A stretch of 64,000 nt of DNA from Brumimicrobium mesophilum. Lineage in GTDB: Bacteria; Bacteroidota; Bacteroidia; Flavobacteriales_D; Crocinitomicaceae. Below the pieces are notes generated by a model that worked only from the letters and a program-made list of their open reading frames with translations, searched no databases and was not told the DNA's origin. Each line of letters opens with the position of its first letter. The first letter of the stretch is position 1. Below, piece by piece: positions 7,760 through 17,534 of the stretch. A program made the position numbers and the translations under genes. The stretch is from positions 1 to 64,000 of the forward strand of contig NZ_PVSS01000005.1 of NCBI RefSeq assembly GCF_003025005.1, given 5' to 3'.

Positions 7760-10060
7760 TTACTTTATCGTGTATCGCAGTCCAACAAATCCTCGAATCC
7801 CTTGGTTAGATCCATAAATATAATCAGCGTCAAATTGCAAAGCATAAGGATTATCAGGTGTTGCTAAAACCCCACCGTTGGAATCGTATTGAACATTTTC
7901 ATCAAATGGATCGTTGGCCCTCGCGATAATGAATGGATTTCCTTTGTTTGGTGTCCAATTCAAAAGATTTTTCACTCCTCCAAATATTTCTAAGCCACTT
8001 TTAAATTCTTTTGTCAGTTGAATATTCTGAATACTGAATGCTTTTGATTCTCCTAAACGGGGATCTAAATCACTAATTAAAGGCAATTTCATTGGACCAT
8101 AAACCAATCCTGTGTATTCAACTTTCAGACCTGCTTTTGGAAAATCATAGCCGATATTCCAAGTCATTGTGTACTCCTCTTGGAATTCTTGTCTAATTCT
8201 TTCACCATTTTCAACACTCGAAACATCCATTAGCGTTCCTCCTATTCGACCAGTTAGGTTTTTATATCTAACATCCATATTCAATGAAATTCCCTTTGAT
8301 TCTGCATAACCGTCTAAATTATCATATACAATCAAATTTGGATCTACATCATAATCTGGAATTATCTTATTCCCAAAGTAAGTATAGAAAACAGAAGCGT
8401 CAAAATTTAAAAACAATCCATTATCAAAGTTAAGTTTCTTTACAAAATTGATATTTCCATTCCAAGAAGTCTCTGGATTTAATTCCGCCAAGAAAACTAC
8501 ATCTCGGGAACCTGTCAAAGCTGCATGTTCTTCAGTGAAGACATTTGCAACTCTGTATCCTGAACCTCCGCTTAATCTTAAAATATTCATTTTATTTTTT
8601 GAAGTCCATTTGTAATTCATTCGCGGAGTAAAAATATTTCCGTGTAAAGAATTGTAATCGTAACGCATACCAACTAATAAAGTCTGTTGTGGTGCAAACT
8701 TCCATTCATCTTGAATAAAAATACCTGGCAAATAAATTTCTGAAGGATCAGTTATCACCTCACCATCTACAATCTTTTCGGTAGCTACTGAATTATCATC
8801 ATAATAAGTATAGCGCATCGAAGCTCCAAGCATCAAATCATGTCTATTTATTTTCTTATCCCACGTAAATTGACCAAATCCAATATTTTGAACAGCGTCA
8901 TAAACATCAGTTCCATAACGTGAATTTTGATCGTGTCCATTTGCACTAAACATAAACATCACCTTTTCTTTAATAGGCAATTGGTAATTTCCGAAAAGTT
9001 CCCACCGACTTGTATATATTGTTTCAGCGTAAATTGAATCACCACCTCTAAATTCAGGAGTCCAATCCATTTCTCCTCCCCATCTGTCTTCATAAACATA
9101 ACGTGCAGCCATGTTAAAAATGCGGCCCTCTTTTCTTTTAAAGTTCCATTTATTGAAAATAGAGAAACGATCTTGTAAAGTAACATCAGTAAATCCATCA
9201 TTATTATTGTCGATTGGATTACTATAATTAAAGTAGTTTACTCCGATTAAAGTAGAAACCTTATCTCCTAAACTTGCACTATAACCTAAATCTGTATTAA
9301 TTTCTCCCCACGATGTTCCAAAAGCTTCTGCAGAAAGTTTTGGCGCTTGATCTGGAGATTTCGTGATTACATTAATTAATCCACCTACCGCTTCCGAACC
9401 ATATAGAGTTGAAGCAGGACCTTTTACTATTTCAACGCGTTCTATTAATGATTGAGGAATTCCGTTCAAACCATAAACAGTTGATAAACCACTGACAATT
9501 GGCATTCCATCAATTAAAATCATTGTATAAGGACCTTCTAATCCATTGATATGAATATCTCCCGTATTACAAACGCTACAATTAATCGTAGGTTTTACTC
9601 CATTAACCAATGCTAAGGATTCAAAAATTGAAGCAACGGGATTAGCCCTAAAGAATTCTTTTGAATAAACTTCAATAGGTACTGGACTATCCGATTTACG
9701 AACATTTCTCATCGTTCCAGACACAACAACCTCATCAAAATTTGTGGTAATTGATGTTAGATTAAATGTAACACTTACCGGATCATCTGATTTTAAATCA
9801 ACCTTTACAGTATCATTTTTAAAATCTGTAGATCTTGCAATTAAATTATATGATCCATTAGGTAATCCAGAAATCGTAAATTCTCCAGCAGCATTTGTGG
9901 TCGCTCCTTTGTTCATTCCATCAACTACGATGTCAATCCAAGCTAAACGTTCAGCATCTTTACTTTGCACAACTCCCATAATTGTAGTTTGCGAAAATAG
10001 CTGCCCTGAACTGAGCGAAAAAATTAGGGTTAAGACTAGTAAATGCAGATTATGTTTCAT
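7760..10060 (-). CDS. TonB-dependent outer-membrane receptor
   Basis: This 766-residue outer-membrane transporter has a signal peptide (residues 1-24, ending LFSQ), a CarboxypepD_reg-like beta-sandwich (about 25-105), a plug domain (about 122-235 with LIDGMPI and VEIVKGPASTLYGSEAVGG), and a 22-strand barrel to the C-terminus. It imports a chelate or other large substrate with TonB energy; the substrate is not evident. The plug contains C161-S-V-C164. The ATG at 10060 precedes the signal peptide. A TTG 24 bp upstream is rejected because it overlaps a TATATTTG promoter element at 10082-10089. Confidence 0.93.
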   Translation of the reverse strand: MKHNLHLLVLTLIFSLSSGQLFSQTTIMGVVQSKDAERLAWIDIVVDGMNKGATTNAAGEFTISGLPNGSYNLIARSTDFKNDTVKVDLKSDDPVSVTFNLTSITTNFDEVVVSGTMRNVRKSDSPVPIEVYSKEFFRANPVASIFESLALVNGVKPTINCSVCNTGDIHINGLEGPYTMILIDGMPIVSGLSTVYGLNGIPQSLIERVEIVKGPASTLYGSEAVGGLINVITKSPDQAPKLSAEAFGTSWGEINTDLGYSASLGDKVSTLIGVNYFNYSNPIDNNNDGFTDVTLQDRFSIFNKWNFKRKEGRIFNMAARYVYEDRWGGEMDWTPEFRGGDSIYAETIYTSRWELFGNYQLPIKEKVMFMFSANGHDQNSRYGTDVYDAVQNIGFGQFTWDKKINRHDLMLGASMRYTYYDDNSVATEKIVDGEVITDPSEIYLPGIFIQDEWKFAPQQTLLVGMRYDYNSLHGNIFTPRMNYKWTSKNKMNILRLSGGSGYRVANVFTEEHAALTGSRDVVFLAELNPETSWNGNINFVKKLNFDNGLFLNFDASVFYTYFGNKIIPDYDVDPNLIVYDNLDGYAESKGISLNMDVRYKNLTGRIGGTLMDVSSVENGERIRQEFQEEYTMTWNIGYDFPKAGLKVEYTGLVYGPMKLPLISDLDPRLGESKAFSIQNIQLTKEFKSGLEIFGGVKNLLNWTPNKGNPFIIARANDPFDENVQYDSNGGVLATPDNPYALQFDADYIYGSNQGIRGFVGLRYTIK

Positions 10061-10081
10061 GCCAATAAATTTATATTTTGG

Positions 10082-10089
10082 CAAATATA
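10082..10089 (-). promoter_or_regulatory. Bacteroidota minus-7 promoter element (TATATTTG)
   Basis: The minus strand reads TATATTTG, matching TAnnTTTG, 21 bp upstream of the TonB-receptor ATG. This predicts a leader of about 16 nt. Confidence 0.55.
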
Positions 10090-10277
10090 GGTTTTATTTT
10101 TAGGCGAGACTAAACTTTAATTTAATTTGTTTGAATTTGTTTATTTCGACATGATAAAATTTTGGTTCAAATTGTGTTATGCGTTTTCATTTTGGGTTTA
10201 CGACTTTTGATTGGGTAAACGGTTTATTTGGGCAGGCCCGTTTGTTTTATTCGACGTTTTGATTTGTGCGACGATTT

Positions 10278-10335
10278 GTTTTGTTTTGTTTTGTAGAGAC
10301 GCACGGCCGTGCGTCTCTACAAAACAAAACAAAAC
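10278..10335. repeat. 58-bp perfect palindrome (RAYT-associated, left)
   Basis: Two 29-nt arms are exact reverse complements with no spacer. The centre is ACGGCCGT, flanked by GTAGAGACGC and then TTTTG repeats. The 28-nt core (10293-10320) recurs with paired changes at 11235-11262, just beyond the RAYT gene. Such long palindromes extrude as hairpins in single-stranded DNA, the usual substrate of RAYT proteins. Confidence 0.85.
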
Positions 10336-10596
10336 CCAACCAAACCAATCAAAACAAAAAACAATTAATACAAGCGTATTTACCACCTATAATTCACAAC
10401 ATTTTCAAACGATTTCCATCAATATCGTCAGAATAAAACCGCCAAAAAAAAAACACCATTCAAAAAAATATTATTATCTTAAATATAAACAAAGGTTGTT
10501 TTCACAAAACTATCCATAACCACTTAAATCAAAATCAACACATTAAGGTTAACGGTTTCCGTTTTGTAATCATTCAATAATGGAAAAGAATAAAAG

Positions 10597-11217
10597 GTGT
10601 CAGAAAAATTTAAAAATAGGTACAGAACCGCTTCACATCGAAAACTCAATTGGAATTATTCCGCGAACGGGTATTATTTTCTTACAATTGTAACGCAAGA
10701 CCGTGTGTGCAATCTAGGTGAAGTAAAAAATGATAAAATGGTACTTTCGGAATTTGGTGAAATTGTAAGAGCTGAATTTCAAAAATCATTCGAAATACGT
10801 AGTGAATTAATTCAACATGAAGAAATCGTCATGCCTAATCACATTCATGCATTAGTTGAAATTGATCAATCTGAAAAAAGGAACGATTTAAAAATTAAAA
10901 GAGTGCCTAAAAGAGAAGATTATCAGCAAAATCATGAAGCATATCGAGATTTAAAAATCAAAAGAAATCGCCCAGTAAGGTTACCACAATCTATTTCTTC
11001 ATTCATCGCAGGATTTAAATCTGCTGTTAATACGAAAATTGATGATTATATTGATGAACTTCAATTAAACATTCCAAAATATAATCGCAATAACCATTTC
11101 TTTCAACCTAACTATCATGATCATGTTATTAGAAATGACCAAGAATATCAAAATATAAAATACTACATTAGATATAATCCTGAAAATTGGAATTATGATC
11201 GATTGAAGGATAAATGA
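10597..11217 (+). CDS. REP-associated tyrosine transposase (Y1_Tnp/RAYT)
   Basis: This 206-residue HUH single-strand endonuclease of the IS200-like family has the metal-binding H-U-H in MPNHIHALVE (residues about 85-94) and the C-terminal YHDHVIRNDQEYQNIKYYI segment with the candidate nucleophile tyrosine. YFLTIVTQDR and NPENW are typical of RAYTs. The start is GTG at 10597, with a stop codon two codons upstream in frame; an ATG at 10580 is in another frame. The stop lies 4 bp before the right palindrome. There is no accessory tnpB. The gene looks intact, so it may be active; function is inferred from family. Confidence 0.9.
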   Translation: MSEKFKNRYRTASHRKLNWNYSANGYYFLTIVTQDRVCNLGEVKNDKMVLSEFGEIVRAEFQKSFEIRSELIQHEEIVMPNHIHALVEIDQSEKRNDLKIKRVPKREDYQQNHEAYRDLKIKRNRPVRLPQSISSFIAGFKSAVNTKIDDYIDELQLNIPKYNRNNHFFQPNYHDHVIRNDQEYQNIKYYIRYNPENWNYDRLKDK

Positions 11218-11221
11218 TAGG

Positions 11222-11275
11222 ATTTTCCCAAAACGTAGAGGCGCACGGCCGTTCGCCTCTACGTTTTGGGAAAAT
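11222..11275. repeat. 54-bp palindrome, one mismatch (RAYT-associated, right)
   Basis: Arms of 22 nt (11222-11243, 11254-11275) are exact complements, and the inner ACGGCCGT pairs with itself, leaving a single C/T mismatch pair at 11244/11253. It sits between the convergent ends of the RAYT gene and the alpha-2-macroglobulin gene, and could also work as a two-way terminator. Confidence 0.85.
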
Positions 11276-11286
11276 TATTCCACCCC

Positions 11287-14200
11287 CTACCTTCCAATCC
11301 TAACCTCAACCGTACCACTATTCCCCGAAAACTTAGGAGCATAATGACATTGAATCTCTGCCACACCACTATTGAAATTTCCACTATGCGTTGCGTAAAC
11401 TGTATAGGTAAATTTATACGTTCCTTTTGGCATGTTGTCTACAAAATATTCCATCGAAACATCTTTTGGACTTTGGTAATAATACAAACCTTCGTCATAA
11501 TTGTATCCGCTAGTAGACATCGTTGGCTCGAATCCTGCCGGACGTAAATCTTTGATGTGTACGAATTCTAAATCTCGGTCTACTGTCACAATTAATTCAA
11601 TTTCGATTTTATCTCCAACAGTAAATGTTGAATCTATAATTCCTTTCTCCTCTTTTGCTCCTGCAACAATTCGGCGGTATGTTTTTTGAATTTCCATCGA
11701 CTTGTTTTGACTGCTTTTGATTTTCGATAGTTCATCCGTATACTGCCAATACATATTCAAAACGCCTGGACTTTCTGAAAATCTTTCAATTTCAACTGTT
11801 CCTTGATTAGCAGAAATCTCTCCTCCTGTCCATTTATTTTTCACTTGACCTAATCCTGGCGTACACTCTACTTCTACCTCATCTTTTTGAGTTGTTGGTG
11901 TGTAAACCAATTTCTGATTTCCAACCTTAATAACTGGTTGTTTTGAAGGACTCAAATAATCTCTTCCAGTTGATAAAATTGCATAAACAGCATCTGCAGT
12001 CGAAACTCCAGTCTCCCAAGCGTTCCCTTCTTTGTTCAGAATTAACCACAAACGCATGTCGTCCATCATTGCTTTCGGCGCATCCATGCTTTTAAAGAAT
12101 GAAATAATCATCGCTTGACTTGCTATGTTGTTTTGATACCAGTAATAACCTGAATTCTCCACCCAGTACATTCCAAGATTAGTGTTTTTCTTCGCTCTGT
12201 CTTTTAATGAAGAATAAACCAATTGCGCTTCTTTATTTAGGTCTTCACTTTTGAAATAAATTCCAATCATCGCTTGTTCCAAAGGTCCGAAACGTGTCCA
12301 ATCTTTCTTTAATTTATCTTTAAAGTATGAAGTCACCTCACCAATATCTTTTGATTTGCTGTTATTAAAAAATGTTCTTGAATACAACCAATACACATCC
12401 ATCGAAGACAAAGTGTAGTTCTTCATATCCTTTATATCTTCTTTGTAACGTTTCACATGATAATTCGCCAAGAAACTTTCTGCTTTTTCAATTAATTGAG
12501 ATGAATTAGAAATCTCAATTCCCAAACGATCCAAGTGCCCAAATCGAGTCAGCACGTTTTGCGTAATGTATGCATTCGATTTTCCACCTCCAAACCAACC
12601 AAATCCTCCATCGGTATTTTGATTTTTCTTGATTTCATTCAAAATATTTTGTTGATTGTCCACCAATTGATTCAACTCAAACAATTGAGCAATTCTTCTG
12701 CGTTGTTCCGTTTCATTTTTAGCATCCATTACCCATGGCGTTTCTTTCAAAAGAATCGTTTTCAATTCTTCATTTTTCTCCAATTCCGATAATAAAGCAT
12801 CAGGTGTTTTAGATTTCCATTGATTAAAAATCGTTTGAATTTGCGGATTACTACTAACAATATCAGCTGCTATCGCGTTTGCATAATAGCTATTCACAAG
12901 TGAAGTCACACTTTGGTCATTCTGCTTACTTAAATTCGGTAAAGCCATCACAGCGCTCCAAGCTAAATTGTCAGTGTATTCAATCGTATAAGATTTGTTA
13001 TCTAAAGTTGAAGAATTCTGATTTTTGAATGCATCAAAATCATGAGTCGTTTTACCTGGTTTTCTCAATAAAACATGATCCGTTTCTGTAATCAAAACAC
13101 GATTACTCAAAACTGGAATAATATTTTTCTCTCCATCACTAAAACTTTCATTTGAAGCGGTAATTGTATATTGAATCACCTCTTGATTTCCAATATTCAT
13201 ATTCCAAACCACTTCTTCAGACGCTCCAGCTGCAATTGTTACCATTTTACTCATGGGTTGACGACCAATTAAATTCAATCTTTCTTGATTTATCGGATTT
13301 TCTAGCATTAACATCACTTCTACCGTTTGTTCTTCTTTGGTTAAATTCACTACTTTCGCAGCAAAATCAATGGCATCACCTTGTCTTACAAAACGTGGAG
13401 CATTTGCTGTAACCATCAACTCTTTTTGAGCGATGATTTCCTTTTGAAATGTTCCAACTTGCATTTCTTGGTTGTGACCCAACATCAATAATTTCCATTT
13501 CGTTAATGATTCTGGTAATGTGAAATTCAATACATATTTATTAGAATCATTTGAATAAATCGTTGGATAGAAAAAAGCTGTTTCGTTGAAATTTGATCTT
13601 GGAGCTACTTGTTTTTGGGGAGCTTCCACTTTTTTTGAAGGGTAATATACTTCTCCGGACGAAATACTATCAGCTCCATATGCTTGACCACTTCCAGACA
13701 TTGTAGAAGCAACAGAATTTGCATTTCTTTTAGGTTCCCCACCATCACCCCGCATCATTTGTACTTCAGACAATTCCATTTCTGGATAATTTACTATTCC
13801 ATAAGAACTAGACGTTTGTACATACCTATACCTCAAATTATCTTGATTCAATAATGATCGAAGCCTCCAGTCCAACCCGTATGAACCATTATTTAAAATT
13901 TGTCTATCCCAATCATACGACCAACTAACATAATGACCTCTCCCATAATAAGGAAACAAACTCCACGAATGTCCTCTAAACTGATCCAAGGAAGCATCAT
14001 ATAAAGTGGCTGCTAATTCTGCTTTTACGAATTCTTGATTTTCGTCTTGAATGGTAAAACTCCATTGTTCTTTTTGTCCTGGTTCTAATAAATCTCTGAA
14101 AGTTGAAGTTTTAATTTTCAATTCTTTGTTGCTGAATGGAACTTGAATAGTTTGCGTTTCTTTGTAGAAAACACCATTATGGAAAAGCACCACATCATAT

Positions 14201-17200
14201 GTCAATACTCCTCTATCTTCTTCTTGAACGGTATAACATTTCGAGAATCTGTTTTTCAAATCCACCCATTCTCTGCTCACTAATTCATCTTTTCTGTAGA
14301 ATGAAACTAAAGCTTTTGCATCTTCAAATGAAGATCCTACTTGAAAATCAACATCATTTCCAACTTTTACTTCTTCAGCCGAAGTAAAACTCCACAAAGC
14401 AAATTGATTTGGTATTTCTTTTGATTTCACATCTATCACCTCTAAGTTATGCTCCGCTTTTATCGTATCTCCTTCTTTGGTTAAAGCATGGAACTTCAAC
14501 ACATAATTTCCTTGTTCGTTATTGATCCAGTCATTAATTTCTAATGAATCTCCAGATTTAAAATCAATGGTTTTTATTAATTCATCCTTTTGTGAATGAC
14601 CAACAGATGAATTCCATTGCATATTTGGAAATAAAACCGAAAATTCTTCTTGATCAATTCTAGAATCTTCTGCATTTCTCCAAATTCGATTTAGAAATTC
14701 TGAGTCATAAACTTCTTTATAAACCTCTACCTTTCCGGAATATCCTTTTTGTTTTTCACCTGATAAACTGACTACATCAATTACTGCGAATTCAGAATCA
14801 TGGGTGAAGAATTTACTTGGCGCGTTTACTTGAATTGACAAACCAACTTTACTTAAATTCACCGACAAAGTTTCTTCATGTGTTTCACCTGAAATATCAG
14901 TTACTTTTACTCTAACTTCATAAGTGTAATAAGCGTTTTCAACAGCATTTGGATCTACCTCAGCAAAAAAGCCTATTGTAAATTCACCTTTTTGATCTGT
15001 TTTCACTGTATCTTCTTTCAACAAATCACCAGACGAAGGAGCATTATAAAATCTCCAATAGCGATTCCATTTTCTATAAATCGTGTAAGTCAATTGGGCA
15101 TCTGAAATTCCATATCCAGCATAAGCTTTCGCATTTCCAGTAATTGAAACCGTATCATTTAATTTAGCTTCTTCTTTGGGTTGATTTAGTTTCACTTCAA
15201 AAGTTGGACGTTTATATTCCTCGACGGAAAACCTCAAGTAAGAGTGATTAAACTCTGCTTTACCTACTCCTGTTAAACTAAAGTTCCCTAAAGAGGATGA
15301 TTTTGGTAATTGAAAACTACCATCAATACTTCCAAATTCATTACTTGTAAACTTAGATCGCGCAACTTCTTGATAAGACGCATCCTTCAAAACTATTTCA
15401 ATCTTTTGATTTGCAACAACTTCAAATTCATTGTCTTTTCCTTTATATACAATTCCTTTAAAATAAACAGTTTGTCCAGGACGATAAATTGAACGATCTG
15501 TATAAAGTTCAACACGACTTATTTCTCTTTCTTCATTTGAATATCTCACATAATCATCTCCAAAAAGCATAGAATTCTTGTATTCTACAGTGTAAGAAAT
15601 CCGATTATTATCGCCTGTTGAATGAATAAAAAGTCCGTTTTCATCTGTTTTCCCACTTTTTAACTCTATGTAATCCCTATTTCTTCTATAATCTGAATAA
15701 TACAATGTCACCTCAGCGTTTTCGATCGGTTCACCTGTTTTTTCATCGACAACTAAAACAGTGTATTCATTATTTGAAGAAGTTGATTTCACACTCATTT
15801 CTGAGATTGTCAATTGCGTATGGAAAATCTTTTCTGCATTCCAATTTTTAGTATCAGCTGCTAGTTCACTTAGTGACTTTTCACCATCTGTAGCTAAAAT
15901 AAAATATTGTCCAGGCGTTGAAATTTCGTCAAGTAACAATTCAGTACTTCTTTCTTGAAATAGGTTTTTGTTTTTTAAATCTAACTTTAGTGTTCTTACC
16001 AATTTCAGTTTATTCTCTAAAGCATAACTTCTCAGGTTACTATTTATTAAAGGATTAAAATCTTCTAACTTATAAATGCGTATCACTTGATTAGAATAAT
16101 TTCTATGTTCAAGAAAAAATGGAATCTTTTTGTTTGGCCCGTATACGTTTGGTGATGAAATCCTGATTTCTTTATTTTCAATTATTGATATCAATGATTT
16201 TATTTCGTTCTTAAAGTCGTTTTTAGGAAATTGTTTAAGCTCTGCTGTTAAATCATCATGCGCTTCTTTAATAAATCCTTCAACTTCTGGCTGAAATTCA
16301 AAATGATACCCTTTTCCTTTCTTGTATTCATTTCTCGCGATTTCAAAAAGGAATTTTGATCGAGCTGAAGTCGATTTAAAATATTCAAATTGTTCTTTCC
16401 AAGCTCGGTTAACGGCTTCTTCATTATTAAAGGTCTTTTTTAAATAATGTAATCTCTGGTGAACGGCGGTACTCAAATAATCAGGATTGTTTGAGTTGTT
16501 CTTTTCAATGGTTTGAAAAAGGTTTAAAATTCTTCCTGTTAAATCATTTTTCGAAAAATCTAGTTCTATAAAATCAGTTGATTTTGCATACCATTCATTT
16601 TTATCCGAACTCGCTTTCTTTAAAGTCCCTCCATTTTGTATAATTGAAGATTCATATAAATTGATTAACTGGTAGCCAACATAATCAGCAATTGAATTTA
16701 AGATAAAAAGACTGTCATTTTCTTTTAATAAAACTTCTTGAAATGGTTTGAAATCGTATTTATTTAAATCACCTAATTCAGATTCCAATTCTTGAATATT
16801 TTCTAGAACGAAATGATGTCGAACAGTATCTTCACTTAAATTCAAAGAATCATAGATTTTCAAATAGCCATAACTCATCCACTGATGATTATTGAAAGCC
16901 AACTGCTGAACCATTTGCAATTTTGCAATTGAATTTGAAGGCGCTGGGAGGTGCTCTGTACTTTCGAGTATTTCGAAATAAAGTGCTGCTCGCTCTTCCT
17001 TTTCTAATTGATAAACCATCCCCTGAAAATAAGGGTAGGATTTTATAAGCGTTAGATGATCTTTCTCAATTTTAGCTTTCTCAATTACACTCCACAATTC
17101 TGCTTGAGCTGCATTGGGTTGTCTTATTTCCATTAAACTATCCACTTTTTGTAGTCGATTATCTTCTTGACAGTAAGAATTAAATGTCATAAGAATTGAA

Positions 17201-17229
17201 AATAGAATAACGAGTTGTTGAATTTTCAT
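11287..17229 (-). CDS. Giant alpha-2-macroglobulin family protein
   Basis: This 1980-residue exported protein has an N-terminal signal sequence ending near SYC20 (not a clear lipobox), an MG2 domain at about residues 570-660 (TDRSIYRPGQTVYFKG), an A2M domain near 1200-1290 (TLPESLTKWKLLMLG), and an alpha/alpha-toroid TED-like region near 1440-1770 (GGFGWFGGG). Bacterial A2M proteins trap proteases or stabilise the envelope. The CxEQ thioester motif is not visible in the TED region, so covalent trapping is unlikely. The low-complexity stretch around residues 1150-1190 (GDGGEPKRN, GSGQAYGAD) may be the bait or linker. It appears monocistronic. Confidence 0.88.
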   Translation of the reverse strand: MKIQQLVILFSILMTFNSYCQEDNRLQKVDSLMEIRQPNAAQAELWSVIEKAKIEKDHLTLIKSYPYFQGMVYQLEKEERAALYFEILESTEHLPAPSNSIAKLQMVQQLAFNNHQWMSYGYLKIYDSLNLSEDTVRHHFVLENIQELESELGDLNKYDFKPFQEVLLKENDSLFILNSIADYVGYQLINLYESSIIQNGGTLKKASSDKNEWYAKSTDFIELDFSKNDLTGRILNLFQTIEKNNSNNPDYLSTAVHQRLHYLKKTFNNEEAVNRAWKEQFEYFKSTSARSKFLFEIARNEYKKGKGYHFEFQPEVEGFIKEAHDDLTAELKQFPKNDFKNEIKSLISIIENKEIRISSPNVYGPNKKIPFFLEHRNYSNQVIRIYKLEDFNPLINSNLRSYALENKLKLVRTLKLDLKNKNLFQERSTELLLDEISTPGQYFILATDGEKSLSELAADTKNWNAEKIFHTQLTISEMSVKSTSSNNEYTVLVVDEKTGEPIENAEVTLYYSDYRRNRDYIELKSGKTDENGLFIHSTGDNNRISYTVEYKNSMLFGDDYVRYSNEEREISRVELYTDRSIYRPGQTVYFKGIVYKGKDNEFEVVANQKIEIVLKDASYQEVARSKFTSNEFGSIDGSFQLPKSSSLGNFSLTGVGKAEFNHSYLRFSVEEYKRPTFEVKLNQPKEEAKLNDTVSITGNAKAYAGYGISDAQLTYTIYRKWNRYWRFYNAPSSGDLLKEDTVKTDQKGEFTIGFFAEVDPNAVENAYYTYEVRVKVTDISGETHEETLSVNLSKVGLSIQVNAPSKFFTHDSEFAVIDVVSLSGEKQKGYSGKVEVYKEVYDSEFLNRIWRNAEDSRIDQEEFSVLFPNMQWNSSVGHSQKDELIKTIDFKSGDSLEINDWINNEQGNYVLKFHALTKEGDTIKAEHNLEVIDVKSKEIPNQFALWSFTSAEEVKVGNDVDFQVGSSFEDAKALVSFYRKDELVSREWVDLKNRFSKCYTVQEEDRGVLTYDVVLFHNGVFYKETQTIQVPFSNKELKIKTSTFRDLLEPGQKEQWSFTIQDENQEFVKAELAATLYDASLDQFRGHSWSLFPYYGRGHYVSWSYDWDRQILNNGSYGLDWRLRSLLNQDNLRYRYVQTSSSYGIVNYPEMELSEVQMMRGDGGEPKRNANSVASTMSGSGQAYGADSISSGEVYYPSKKVEAPQKQVAPRSNFNETAFFYPTIYSNDSNKYVLNFTLPESLTKWKLLMLGHNQEMQVGTFQKEIIAQKELMVTANAPRFVRQGDAIDFAAKVVNLTKEEQTVEVMLMLENPINQERLNLIGRQPMSKMVTIAAGASEEVVWNMNIGNQEVIQYTITASNESFSDGEKNIIPVLSNRVLITETDHVLLRKPGKTTHDFDAFKNQNSSTLDNKSYTIEYTDNLAWSAVMALPNLSKQNDQSVTSLVNSYYANAIAADIVSSNPQIQTIFNQWKSKTPDALLSELEKNEELKTILLKETPWVMDAKNETEQRRRIAQLFELNQLVDNQQNILNEIKKNQNTDGGFGWFGGGKSNAYITQNVLTRFGHLDRLGIEISNSSQLIEKAESFLANYHVKRYKEDIKDMKNYTLSSMDVYWLYSRTFFNNSKSKDIGEVTSYFKDKLKKDWTRFGPLEQAMIGIYFKSEDLNKEAQLVYSSLKDRAKKNTNLGMYWVENSGYYWYQNNIASQAMIISFFKSMDAPKAMMDDMRLWLILNKEGNAWETGVSTADAVYAILSTGRDYLSPSKQPVIKVGNQKLVYTPTTQKDEVEVECTPGLGQVKNKWTGGEISANQGTVEIERFSESPGVLNMYWQYTDELSKIKSSQNKSMEIQKTYRRIVAGAKEEKGIIDSTFTVGDKIEIELIVTVDRDLEFVHIKDLRPAGFEPTMSTSGYNYDEGLYYYQSPKDVSMEYFVDNMPKGTYKFTYTVYATHSGNFNSGVAEIQCHYAPKFSGNSGTVEVRIGR

Positions 17230-17365
17230 TGTATATTTTTAATGTGATTGTTCCTTTTGTTTTCTTTTGATGCAAAGAAAGTACCAATTCCATAAAGAAC
17301 GGGAATTAATTACAAATTACGAATCTTTTAATTACAAATTGGTTGGTGCGGGTGTTACTCATGAC

Positions 17366-17518
17366 GGAACGCGGATGACGCGGATCTCCGAACGCAGATT
17401 TACACGGATTTAAAAAAAACTTTTTATGCCCAAAAAAAACAAATTCACAAACGGTAGTTTGTTACAATAAAAAATCCGCTTTTATCCGCGCTGCTTGCAT
17501 CCGCGTCATCCGCGTTCC
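17366..17518. repeat. Long inverted repeat with 20-bp perfect arms (GCGGATGACGCGGAT)
   Basis: GGAACGCGGATGACGCGGAT at 17366-17385 is the exact complement of 17499-17518. Inside, CGCAGATTTACACGGATT and a second, imperfect partner (17474-17493) extend the fold around an AT-rich loop. This kind of CGCGGAT element is seen between genes in many Bacteroidota (from memory). It separates yidD from the macroglobulin gene; the 17230-17365 stretch holds nothing else recognisable. Confidence 0.75.
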
Positions 17519-17534
17519 AATACAGCGCAAACAA

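Larger units (their letters stand above)
10278..11275 (+). mobile_element. RAYT gene with flanking REP-like palindromes
   Basis: This unit consists of two related palindromes (10278-10335, 11222-11275) and the transposase gene between them. RAYTs are single-copy domesticated relatives of IS200/IS605 transposases that act on short palindromes. The layout palindrome-gene-palindrome fits this type. No target-site duplication was identified. Confidence 0.7.

Noticed and set aside
10198-10519. Frames on both strands across the 58-bp palindrome
   Set aside because: They consist of translated TTTTG/CAAAA repeats and the palindrome; composition is not protein-like.
10580-10596. ATG at 10580 as start of the RAYT gene
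   Set aside because: It is in a different frame; an in-frame stop lies directly upstream of the GTG at 10597.
11266-11547. Plus-strand frame at the end of the macroglobulin gene
   Set aside because: It is antisense to a well-supported coding region and shows no conserved motif.
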